From Candidatus Angelobacter sp. Gp1-AA117 (GTDB lineage: Bacteria > Acidobacteriota > Terriglobia > Terriglobales > Acidobacteriaceae): a DNA stretch of 64,000 nt. Positions within the stretch are counted from its first letter, which is position 1, and the number at the start of each line of letters is the position of its first letter. The position numbers were made by a program, and so were the translations under genes. The stretch covers positions 1-64,000 of the forward strand of contig QHVI01000015.1 in assembly GCA_003223515.1 (NCBI GenBank), given 5' to 3'. This document shows, piece by piece, positions 56,657 through 64,000 of this stretch. The notes beneath the pieces are model-generated. The model made no database searches. It had not been told where the DNA came from and saw only the letters and a list, made by a program, of their open reading frames with translations.

Positions 56657-59419
56657 CTACTTATTGGCCGTGCCCAGAGCGGCGATATAGCGCTTATCGT
56701 TTCTGAGGGAGGCCAGCTCAGGGGCGCTTTGAATCTCGCACAATGAATAGCCCGCTTCGGCGGCGGAATGCAAAGCATCGAGACCATGGGCGCGCTCTCC
56801 AAGAAGTTCGTAAGCCACCGCAGCATTGAACCATATCTCGGGCTCGTTCACCGGGCGTCGTGCCAGTTGCGCCAGGGTACGTTGCGTTTTTTCCTTCTGG
56901 CCCAGCTTGGCGTAATACAAGATCAGCCTGCCCTGTAACTGGTCGTCTTTCGGGCGTACTGCGAGAACGCGCTCACCCAGCTCCAGTGCCTTCTGATAAG
57001 CCGCAGTGGCTTTTGCCTGTTCTCCTGCCATTGAGTAAGCATTGCCCAGGTTGTACCAGAGGCGGTCGTCATCAGGACGCAGTCCGGTCGCCTTTTGAAA
57101 CATCTGGGCGGCATCAGAATAACGGGCCTGATGCAGCCGGGCGGTGCCCAGGTTCGAGTAGGCAGCATAGGTGGGTTGGAGCGCGACCTGCCGGGCCAGG
57201 ATATCCTCAGCTTCCTTGTACTTGCATTCGGCAAGATAGACTCCGCCCAGCATGGAAAACGTGCGCGGATTATCAGGAGCAAGCTGGCTGGCGGCCAGGA
57301 ACTGCGGTTCCGCCTGGCTGTATTGTGCATGGCGGTAATAGAAATAGCCCAGGAAGTTATAGTTCACCCAGCTTGCCGGGTTGCGTTTCACGGCAGACTT
57401 CAACAGGGCTTCCGCCTGAAGCAGCCGCCCTGCTTTGTCATAGGCCAGAGAGAGCAGGTTTCGCGTGTAATCGTCAGTAGGATCCAACTCCAGCGCCTGT
57501 TCATACTCGCGAATTGCGCCATCCAGGTTGCCCGTGCCTTCACGAATCATGCCGAGTGTGACATGGGCAGGCGCCAGTTTGTCGTTTAGAGATATTGCCT
57601 GTTCACAAATCGGCTTGGCCTTGTCGAGCCACTTGAGATCGGCGGTGAGGCGGTATTTCGCGGCATAGGCAAATGCAAGGTTTGCGTATGCCAGCGCAAA
57701 GTGTGAATCCTTGTCGATGGCCGTTTGCAGCAATGAGATTGCCCGGTCAACGTCTTCCAGCCCTTCGTAGCGGGCCAGGTACCCTTTTCCCTGTTCATAA
57801 AACTCGAAAGCGCCGGGAACTGTGGTTTCGTCTTCAGCGATATGGTGCTGCAACTCAGACGGTACGTGTATCTGGAGCATAGCCGATGTCCGCTCGATGA
57901 GCGTATCTTCCAGCGTTACAGCCTGGCTCTGTGGCGCTTCTACTACCTGGGAGCGAAGGTCGCGCGAGTTTTGTGCATCCTTGAGCTGGATGTGCAGGTA
58001 GTACTTGTCATTTTTATGTTCGAGGCTGCCGGTGATCAGCAGGTTCACGCCCAGTGCAGTACGCGCGCCGGCGGTGTCCTGGGGCTTGCGGTTTTTGACT
58101 TCAGACCAGGGCACAACCCATAGTGAATTTTCAGAAGCCTGGAGCCTTGCCAGATATCCGTTCAACGACTCAGCCAGTTCGTTGGCGATGGCCCGGTCTG
58201 AAGCATCAGACCCGGAGAATGAAAATGGCAGCACCGCAATGTGTCTTTCCTGAGGTAATGGCACAGCCCCCCAGCGGTTGAAGAAGAAATATGTGGCGGC
58301 GCTCACCAGCAAAAGCGCACAGGCAAGCGCAGCCATAGCCGTCCGCGACCACGAGCGTGGGCGCGGACCGTAGCGCAGAGATTCGATCACCTGTTGCGCG
58401 GAAGAGAATCTTTTGGCCGGGTCACGTTCCAGGCATTTCAGAATGGTAGCGTTCCAGTTAGCGCCCACCTGCGGGACAGACTGGACCGGTGCAGGCGCAT
58501 TTTCCGTCAGGCGTTTCAATGCCTCGGTCCAACTGGATTGCTCATGGAATGGCCGCTTGCCGGTAACCATTTCGTAGAGCACCAGCCCCAGCGAATAGAT
58601 ATCACTGGCCGCAGTCAGCGGCTTGCCCATGATCTGCTCCGGAGACATGTAAGAAGGCGTGCCCACAATCATGCCTGCGGTGACTGTGCCAGTGTGATCC
58701 TGGGCGGAGGACATTCCCCGCGCAATGCCAAAATCGGTGACGACGGCGCGCACCTGCTCGCCTGACCCGATCAGCATCACGTTGCCGCACTTGAAATCGC
58801 GGTGCAGCACCCCGGCCTGATGCGCTGCATTCAGCGCCTGGCACAGTTGCACCGCAATCGGAAAGGCTTCCTGGGGCTCCAGCTTGCCCAGCCGCTTGAG
58901 TCTCTCCGAGAGAGTTTCTCCGCGGATCAGCTCCATGGTCAGAAAAATGATCTCAACATGATCCTGACGGTGATACCCGAGGTCGAATACCCGGCACACA
59001 TTGGGGTGGGTTACCTTGCGCGCCAATTGGACTTCGCGCCGCAGGCGGTCAACGATGGCAGAGCCAATCGATGTATGCTGGCGGATGACTTTAAGAGCGA
59101 TTTGCTCATTGAGCTCAAGGTCTTCAGCTTCATAGACCTCGCCCATGCCACCGCTCCCAAGATGTGCAGTGATGCGATAACGGCCAGCCAGCGCCTCTCC
59201 CGGCTGGAGAACGCGCTCATTTCCGCCAACCTTTGACGGAGGAGTGCCGTCGAGAAACTTGCCCATCTCATCATGCTGAGAAAGCAATTCTTCCACGTGC
59301 GCCTGCAAATCCTGATCGCCCTGGCACATGCCGATAAGCGCAGGGGTGCGTGCCTCTGCCGGTTGGTCCACTACGGCGGCAAATACGTCCTTGATACGGG
59401 CCCAGCGCTCGGGAGTCAT
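56657..59419 (-). CDS. Ser/Thr protein kinase with membrane helix and TPR domain
   Basis: The 920-aa protein has an N-terminal helical region (1-70), then a Hanks-type kinase domain (~80-350): GSGGMGEVY (88-96), Lys110, HRDFKCGN with Asp208, DFG (229-231) and GTPSYMSPEQ. One membrane helix lies near 362-382 (AALACALLLVSAATYFFF). The extracytoplasmic part has a FlgO-like strand region (RHIAVLPFSFSGSD) followed by about ten TPR units. All catalytic residues are present. The gene lies nine bases downstream of the ECF sigma factor gene, a pairing common in Acidobacteriota, and upstream of three small protein genes. Confidence 0.93.
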   Translation of the reverse strand: MTPERWARIKDVFAAVVDQPAEARTPALIGMCQGDQDLQAHVEELLSQHDEMGKFLDGTPPSKVGGNERVLQPGEALAGRYRITAHLGSGGMGEVYEAEDLELNEQIALKVIRQHTSIGSAIVDRLRREVQLARKVTHPNVCRVFDLGYHRQDHVEIIFLTMELIRGETLSERLKRLGKLEPQEAFPIAVQLCQALNAAHQAGVLHRDFKCGNVMLIGSGEQVRAVVTDFGIARGMSSAQDHTGTVTAGMIVGTPSYMSPEQIMGKPLTAASDIYSLGLVLYEMVTGKRPFHEQSSWTEALKRLTENAPAPVQSVPQVGANWNATILKCLERDPAKRFSSAQQVIESLRYGPRPRSWSRTAMAALACALLLVSAATYFFFNRWGAVPLPQERHIAVLPFSFSGSDASDRAIANELAESLNGYLARLQASENSLWVVPWSEVKNRKPQDTAGARTALGVNLLITGSLEHKNDKYYLHIQLKDAQNSRDLRSQVVEAPQSQAVTLEDTLIERTSAMLQIHVPSELQHHIAEDETTVPGAFEFYEQGKGYLARYEGLEDVDRAISLLQTAIDKDSHFALAYANLAFAYAAKYRLTADLKWLDKAKPICEQAISLNDKLAPAHVTLGMIREGTGNLDGAIREYEQALELDPTDDYTRNLLSLAYDKAGRLLQAEALLKSAVKRNPASWVNYNFLGYFYYRHAQYSQAEPQFLAASQLAPDNPRTFSMLGGVYLAECKYKEAEDILARQVALQPTYAAYSNLGTARLHQARYSDAAQMFQKATGLRPDDDRLWYNLGNAYSMAGEQAKATAAYQKALELGERVLAVRPKDDQLQGRLILYYAKLGQKEKTQRTLAQLARRPVNEPEIWFNAAVAYELLGERAHGLDALHSAAEAGYSLCEIQSAPELASLRNDKRYIAALGTANK

Positions 59420-59428
59420 CTCTGGCTA

Positions 59429-60013
59429 TTATGCCTTAATATTTTTGCTCAGTTCACCGTAAAGCCAGGCTTTTGCGAGTTGGAACTCCCTTTTGATGGT
59501 GGTGGGCGAGAGGCTCATCGCTTCGGCGGTCTCCTCTACATTGAGCCCGCCAAAGAAGCGCATTTCCACAATCTGCGCCTGCCTTGCGTCCCATTCCACC
59601 AGCTTGTTGAGTGCTTCATGCACCGCAACTACCTGCCAGGACTGCTCATCGGAATAGACAAAGGCATTTTCAAGTGAGATCTTCTGGACGTCACCGCCGC
59701 GTTTCTGCGCATCACGGTTGCGGGCATGGTCAACCAGAATGCGCCGCATGATCTGTGCTGAAACCCCGAAGAAATGCGCGCGGTTCTTCCAGTCGATCCC
59801 ATGTTCGCCCATCAGGCGCAGATAAGCCTCATTGACCAGGGCGCTGGTCTGGAGGGTGTGGCCCTCCCGTTCGCCCCGCATGTAGTGGCGCGCCAGCCGG
59901 TGTAACTCGTTGTAGACCAAAGGAATGAGCTGTGCCTCCGCCTCCTTGTTGCCCTTGCGCAATTCGACCAGGAGGTTGGTGATAGGACGGGAATTATCCT
60001 GATTTTCGGCCAT
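59429..60013 (-). CDS. ECF sigma factor (acidobacterial/planctomycete kinase-linked type)
   Basis: The 194-aa protein starts MAENQDNSRP at 60013. It has region 2 (LIPLVYNELHRLARHYMRGE, HTLQTSALVNEAYLRLMG) and region 4 (DARQAQIVEMRFFGGLNVEE, then TAEAMSLSPTTIKREFQLAK). LQTSALVNEAYLRL is typical of the group encoded next to Ser/Thr kinases. A longer frame from 60076 is possible but adds atypical residues. It is probably regulated by, or regulates, the kinase gene downstream. Confidence 0.9.
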   Translation of the reverse strand: MAENQDNSRPITNLLVELRKGNKEAEAQLIPLVYNELHRLARHYMRGEREGHTLQTSALVNEAYLRLMGEHGIDWKNRAHFFGVSAQIMRRILVDHARNRDAQKRGGDVQKISLENAFVYSDEQSWQVVAVHEALNKLVEWDARQAQIVEMRFFGGLNVEETAEAMSLSPTTIKREFQLAKAWLYGELSKNIKA

Positions 60014-60268
60014 TGCAGAGATGTTCAACTTTAGTCGGTAAGAGGGCAGGCAATCAAGAACCAAGTTTTGGCACACTCAGACACAAAAAGTTAGGGAAAG
60101 CCGCCCGAATTCCGTTCTTAATAATGAGCACCGAATTCCCAGACGTGCTACCCCCAAGCCATTGCCCCCTTGGCTCAACCAAAATCAACGGATCACAAAC
60201 AGGTCATGACAGGGCCTGTCTTTTCCTGCAATGCGAATTGCAGTGTGTTGCGATATGTAAGGTGAATC

Positions 60269-61369
60269 ATGCTGGATCTGAGGACTCTTGCTTCAGTGAT
60301 CCCCCAGAATTGGAGGGTGATCTGTTCTTCCGTAGCCGCCGGTTTTGGGACCGCAGCTACCGTCACAAGAACCGTCTCATCTTTTCTCCAGGCCCAGTCT
60401 CTGGGAAAAAAACTCAGAGATGAAGAGGCGCGGGCGGTCGAGTTAGTTGATGTGGTGAAAAGGCTCCAGGGAATTGAGGGAGAATATGGCTCTGCGGTCC
60501 GCGGGCACCTGGAAATAAGCCTGCAAACCACCCTGAAGAAACTAAGTGATCTCAGGAAGGAAGCCGCTGAGTCGCACCGGCACGACTCTAATCATGACTT
60601 GAGCCTGCTGCAACGCTTGTTTCTCTGCTTTCGTCCGGAGGGTGAACGTGAGCGTCTGGTCCACGGATTTACTTACCTGTTCATGTCCGCCGGGCCGTTA
60701 CTGATCGCTCTCATGGTGTATCTCTGGAAACGCGGCTCCATTCGAGACAATGACACCGTGGCAGACGTGATCGTCTTGGTGTGTTACGGCGTGCTGGTAT
60801 TCAGGTCATGGGCACTGGCCGAGAGGAGATGGTGCCGTGGCTATGAACCCTCACCGGGGTTGATGCGGAAGCTCTTTCTGCTGATTCAGCCCGTCAACCC
60901 GCAGATGCGGGTTGCACAGGTTTCCATGTGGTGTTGCTTCTTCTGGGTGGTAGAGACCCTTGAAGATGTCATTTTCCATGCAGTGCAAGGCGAGTTTGAG
61001 ATGAAAGACCTGCTCTCGTTCTCCCTGGCAATCATCGGATCTGTATTGTGCCGGATGTGGACGGCAGAGGAATGGAAGCATGGGCATTCCGGACGTGAGC
61101 GCAGAACATGGGAATTGCAATATCCCGACCGTATGCAGTCTGCAGTGAAGCGGTGGCTTGTCAGGGCCGCATTTTGCAGCATGGCCGTGCTGCCTTTGCC
61201 TTTCTTGTTCCGGCTGTTCGGTGGAGACATCTTCGACGTGACCGGCGCATCTGTGATATGGCTGCTCTCCTGTCTGGCCTCCAGCCAATGGCTGTACCTG
61301 GCGCGCAGCGCAAAACAAGTGCGCATCGTCGAGCCGGTCAAGACCATGGTACGGTCGGCTGCATCGTAG
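60269..61369 (+). CDS. Integral membrane protein of unknown function
   Basis: The 366-aa protein has an N-terminal region with coiled-coil character (LGKKLRDEEARAVELVDVVK, EISLQTTLKKLSDLRKEAAE) and a C-terminal membrane region with about six to seven helices (for example FTYLFMSAGPLLIALMVYLW). No known motif is visible. AAGGTG precedes ATG 60269. It is transcribed alone, divergent from the ECF/kinase genes. Confidence 0.6.
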   Translation: MLDLRTLASVIPQNWRVICSSVAAGFGTAATVTRTVSSFLQAQSLGKKLRDEEARAVELVDVVKRLQGIEGEYGSAVRGHLEISLQTTLKKLSDLRKEAAESHRHDSNHDLSLLQRLFLCFRPEGERERLVHGFTYLFMSAGPLLIALMVYLWKRGSIRDNDTVADVIVLVCYGVLVFRSWALAERRWCRGYEPSPGLMRKLFLLIQPVNPQMRVAQVSMWCCFFWVVETLEDVIFHAVQGEFEMKDLLSFSLAIIGSVLCRMWTAEEWKHGHSGRERRTWELQYPDRMQSAVKRWLVRAAFCSMAVLPLPFLFRLFGGDIFDVTGASVIWLLSCLASSQWLYLARSAKQVRIVEPVKTMVRSAAS

Positions 61370-61730
61370 TCCCAAGTATGCAGTCTCACCAGCGGCAAGA
61401 TCTTTGATTGCTGCGCTGTGTTCTCTGCGGTCAACCTTCCTTGTATTGGTGGGTTCTGACCTCCCGGAGGGTTCGACCCAGAGACGACACCTGGCGTCGC
61501 GGGATTTGCAGTAAGTGCTTACGCCTCCACCACCCGTTAAATTGACAGGATGAAAGCCGGAACGAACAACAACGTGAGCTTCCCACACTGACAGCAGTTC
61601 ATTGGGTCACTTCAATTTGTGGGAACAACTTGGGCAAAGTTTCGGACTGTTGTTTAGAAGAGTAGCTTCAGGCCAGAATAGGTTGGCTGGATCAATTCGC
61701 GTTCATTCGCGGCTTGTTTTTGACGATCTA
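61370..61730. other. Intergenic region with one CGCAGAG half repeat
   Basis: No gene is visible. CTGCGCTGTGTTCTCTGCGG near 61411-61430 is a single arm of the repeat family described at 5109 and 32367. The rest shows nothing I recognise. Confidence 0.45.
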
Positions 61731-62954
61731 CTACTCATATCTCAACGCCTCAATCGGGTTAAGCCTTGCGGCCTTGCGTGCCGGATAATAGCCGAAGAAC
61801 ACGCCCACGGCGAATGAGAACACCACTGCAATGACCAGGGCCATCATCGATACTGAGGCCGCCCAGCCCAGTACCTGCGGGATCAGATAAGAAACCAGCA
61901 GTCCCACAATGATGCCAATCGCGCCACCAATAATGCTGAGTGTTACGGCTTCAATAAGGAACTGCCTCTGCACGTCATCCTCAGTAGCGCCGATGGCCAG
62001 GCGGATGCCGATCTCTCGCGTGCGCTCTGTCACCGAGACCAGCATGATGTTCATGATGCCAATGCCGCCTACCAGCAGTGAAACGCTGGCAATGGAGGCG
62101 AGCAGCAGTGTCATTACGCGTCCGGTTTGGTCCGCGACTTCGGCCACGTCAGCGAGGTTGCGCACGGTGAAGTCATCATCTTTTCCGCCGCGCAGCTTGT
62201 GGCGGTCGCGCAGCAGGGCTTCGATCTGCTGTTGTGCCGCATAGGTCTCGTTCTTGGATTTGGCGGAAACGGAGATGAACCGCAGCCAGTTCTGTCCGGT
62301 GACCTTCTTCTGCAGCGTGGTAATGGGGATGAACATGGCGTCATCCTGATCGTTGCCCATAGCGCCGGACTGTCCTTTAGCAGTGAGTACGCCAACAACC
62401 TTGAACGGCAGATTGTTGATGCGCACCGTCTGGCCCAATGGATCGGTAGCGCCAAAAAGATTCTTGCGCACCGTTTCCCCAATTACGACCACATTGGCTG
62501 CCAGTTGCACGTCTTCATTGGTAAAGCTCACGCCTTCGGCCATGGGCCAGTCACGAATGTCGAAGTATTGCGGCTCAGTGCCTGTCGCCTGCGTACCCCA
62601 GTTGTCATTGCCGAAGACTACCTGTACTCCGGACCCGCTTCCCGGCGCAGCCATCGCCACCGCTGGACACTCACGTACGATCGCCTCTTCGTCCGCAGCC
62701 ACCAGGTTCTGCGTATTGCCCATACCCAGCCTCACGCCGCCGCGATTCATATTCCCGGACATCACAAACAGCATGTTGGAGCCCAGCGCCGCAATCTGCT
62801 GCTGTACCTGCTCCTGCGCGCCCTGTCCGAGGGCCACCATGGCGATTACTGCGCCCACGCCGATGATGATGCCCAGCATGGTCAGTCCGGAGCGCAGCTT
62901 GTTGCGCGCCAGGGCGCGCAATGCAATGCGAATTGTCGCCAGGATCTCTGTCAT
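61731..62954 (-). CDS. MacB-type ABC exporter permease
   Basis: The 407-aa protein has an N-terminal membrane helix ([20 protein letters not shown]), a large MacB-like periplasmic domain (about 45-280) and three C-terminal helices with the FtsX-like segment [20 protein letters not shown]. The ATPase is encoded separately by the next gene upstream, unlike E. coli MacB, where both are fused. It works with the adaptor encoded at the window edge as a tripartite or mechanotransmission exporter. Confidence 0.92.
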   Translation of the reverse strand: MTEILATIRIALRALARNKLRSGLTMLGIIIGVGAVIAMVALGQGAQEQVQQQIAALGSNMLFVMSGNMNRGGVRLGMGNTQNLVAADEEAIVRECPAVAMAAPGSGSGVQVVFGNDNWGTQATGTEPQYFDIRDWPMAEGVSFTNEDVQLAANVVVIGETVRKNLFGATDPLGQTVRINNLPFKVVGVLTAKGQSGAMGNDQDDAMFIPITTLQKKVTGQNWLRFISVSAKSKNETYAAQQQIEALLRDRHKLRGGKDDDFTVRNLADVAEVADQTGRVMTLLLASIASVSLLVGGIGIMNIMLVSVTERTREIGIRLAIGATEDDVQRQFLIEAVTLSIIGGAIGIIVGLLVSYLIPQVLGWAASVSMMALVIAVVFSFAVGVFFGYYPARKAARLNPIEALRYE

Positions 62955-62956
62955 TC

Positions 62957-63748
62957 TCAGTCCTCGAGCACCGGCATGGTTTTCAGAACATCTGCAGCAA
63001 TGGAGCGGTTCGAAATCAGGTCGTCTTTGCGGATGGTGCCGTCGCGGAAGACCACCGCGCGTTTGCAGAACTGCGCAATGTCATGCTCATGCGTGACCAG
63101 CACAATGGTCAGCCCCTGCTCTTCATTCAGCTTCTGGAAAATCTCCATCACCTCGACTGAGGTGCGGCTGTCGAGATTGCCTGTAGGTTCATCGGCCAGC
63201 AGAATAGAAGGCCGGTTCACCAGTGCCCGGGCAATCGCAACGCGCTGCTGCTGGCCTCCGGAGAGTTGCGAAGGGAAATGGTCCATGCGGTCACCGAGCC
63301 CCACCATCTGCAGCGCGGTTTTGGCGCGGCGCAGACGCTCTTCCTGTGACACGCGGGCATAGAACGCCGGAAGCTCGGCATTCTCCAGTGCCGTGGTGCG
63401 CGCCAGCAGGTTGAATCCCTGGAACACGAAGCCGATCTTCTGGTTGCGGATGGCCGCCAGTTGCTTCTTTTCCAGCGTCGATACATCGATGCCTTCAAGG
63501 AAGTAGCGCCCGCTGGAGGGTTGGTCGAGGCAGCCGAGAATGTTCATGAAGGTGGATTTTCCGCTGCCGCTCGATCCCATTACGGCCACGAATTCACCCC
63601 GGGTAATTTCCATGCTCACGCCGCGCAACGCGTGCACCCGGCTATCGCCCAGTTCGTAATATTTGTGAACGTCTTCTGCCCGGATGACAGAGTCTGTGCT
63701 GCCTGAGTGCGTGACCGGCTCAACCATGCTGATAACGGTGTTCCCCAT
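62957..63748 (-). CDS. MacB/LolD-type ABC exporter ATPase
   Basis: The 263-aa ATPase has Walker [17 protein letters not shown]-loop FVFQGFNLL, signature [15 protein letters not shown], Walker [14 protein letters not shown] and H-loop VTHEHDIA. An N-terminal extension of ~20 residues precedes [12 protein letters not shown]. Two bases separate it from the permease gene, so the two are coupled. Confidence 0.95.
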   Translation of the reverse strand: MGNTVISMVEPVTHSGSTDSVIRAEDVHKYYELGDSRVHALRGVSMEITRGEFVAVMGSSGSGKSTFMNILGCLDQPSSGRYFLEGIDVSTLEKKQLAAIRNQKIGFVFQGFNLLARTTALENAELPAFYARVSQEERLRRAKTALQMVGLGDRMDHFPSQLSGGQQQRVAIARALVNRPSILLADEPTGNLDSRTSVEVMEIFQKLNEEQGLTIVLVTHEHDIAQFCKRAVVFRDGTIRKDDLISNRSIAADVLKTMPVLED

Positions 63749-63750
63749 GC

Positions 63751-64000
63751 CTATCTACCCCGGGGCGGTCCGCCCAGAGGTCCCGAGCCACCGGGCATGC
63801 GGTTGGCCGTAGAGCCACGGCTCGCACCGGTGACGACCGTGTCACCTTCGTTGAGTTGTCCCTTGAGTACCTCTACCAGTTGCGTTGTCGTGTGGTCGGT
63901 AATCCCGATGCGCACCTGCACAGGTTCCAGCTTCTTGTCCGGCATCATCTTCCAGATCACCGCCACATCATTAGCGCGTGATTCACGCCGCTGTGTTTGT
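63751..64000 (-). CDS. Efflux periplasmic adaptor, C-terminal part (cut by window edge)
   Basis: The frame is open to the right edge and ends at 63751, two bases before the ATPase gene. About 82 residues are visible: QTQRRESRANDVAVIWKMMP, then EPVQVRIGITDHTTTQLVEV and LNEGDTVVTGASRG. The membrane-proximal pattern (Pro-Val-x-Val-x-x-Gly-Ile, then EGDxVVTG) is that of MacA-like adaptors. The tail is rich in Gly and Pro. A GTG at 63966 is only an internal codon. Gene order adaptor-ATPase-permease matches MacAB-type exporters. Confidence 0.85.
   Translation of the reverse strand, partial: QTQRRESRANDVAVIWKMMPDKKLEPVQVRIGITDHTTTQLVEVLKGQLNEGDTVVTGASRGSTANRMPGGSGPLGGPPRGR

Noticed and set aside
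62127-63362. 411-aa plus-strand ORF
   Set aside because: It is antisense to the MacB permease and ATPase genes, which have clear family motifs.

Overview
The window is bacterial chromosome with closely packed genes and short operons. It most resembles an Acidobacteriota (Terriglobia-type) genome. This placement is inferred from gene families: M13 and M49-like secreted peptidases, subtilases with SVVWG repeats, ECF sigma factor/Ser-Thr kinase/TPR clusters, a CHAT lipoprotein with an ECF sigma and zinc-finger anti-sigma pair, and intergenic CGCAGAG-type repeats. No rRNA or tRNA gene and no CRISPR array was seen.

Layout. 1-141: tail of an ISKra4-type transposase. 0.4-5 kb: SDR oxidoreductase, a GNAT/deaminase toxin-like protein, and a secreted M49-like peptidase. 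5.3-10.4 kb: TetR-adaptor-RND efflux operon with a palindromic operator. 10.7-14.3 kb: DinB-like protein, a three-gene operon (secreted peptide, 7TM protein, membrane-anchored partner), a protein with two possible RHH segments, and a DUF6882-like protein. 14.3-18 kb: kinase-like phosphotransferase, acyl-CoA dehydrogenase and histidine phosphatase, a set resembling 4-hydroxyacyl-CoA catabolism. 18.1-20.3 kb: M13 peptidase. 20.6-35.2 kb: the most interesting region (next paragraph). 35.3-38.1 kb: alpha-hydroxyacid oxidase and lactate permease. 38392-42760: a complete IS1595-family transposon carrying a toxin-antitoxin module and other passengers, with 24-bp inverted ends and a perfect 8-bp target duplication. 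42.8-45.2 kb: MbfA-like iron exporter, OxyR and Hfq. 45.6-51.5 kb: cyclase-like repeat protein, ECF sigma, zinc-finger anti-sigma, an unrecognised protein and a TPR-CHAT lipoprotein. 51.5-54.7 kb: beta-carbonic-anhydrase-like protein and a two-subunit molybdenum hydroxylase. 55-60 kb: ECF sigma, Ser/Thr kinase-TPR and three small proteins, two of them sharing a GIIIVDPP motif. 60.3-64 kb: membrane protein of unknown function and a MacB-type exporter whose adaptor runs off the window.

Candidate new system (20.6-35.2 kb). A sigma-54 activator with AAA+, Fis and PilZ-like domains (30970-32346) lies among three transcription units. Each unit has a -24/-12 promoter and upstream copies of a 17-bp motif, approximately TGMGMCA-N3-TGTCACW. 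Unit 1 encodes a 43-aa secreted peptide ending AVWGS, a subtilase with SVVWG repeats and a polytopic membrane protein. Unit 2 encodes a second SVVWG subtilase and a second membrane protein of the same family. Unit 3 encodes an HD-GYP/GAF/GGDEF protein whose membrane domain belongs to that same family, followed by an overlapping oligopeptide ABC importer. I infer a cyclic-di-GMP-linked sigma-54 regulon joining secreted proteolysis, a membrane sensor family and peptide import. The genes and DNA motifs are visible in the sequence; the regulatory wiring is inference.
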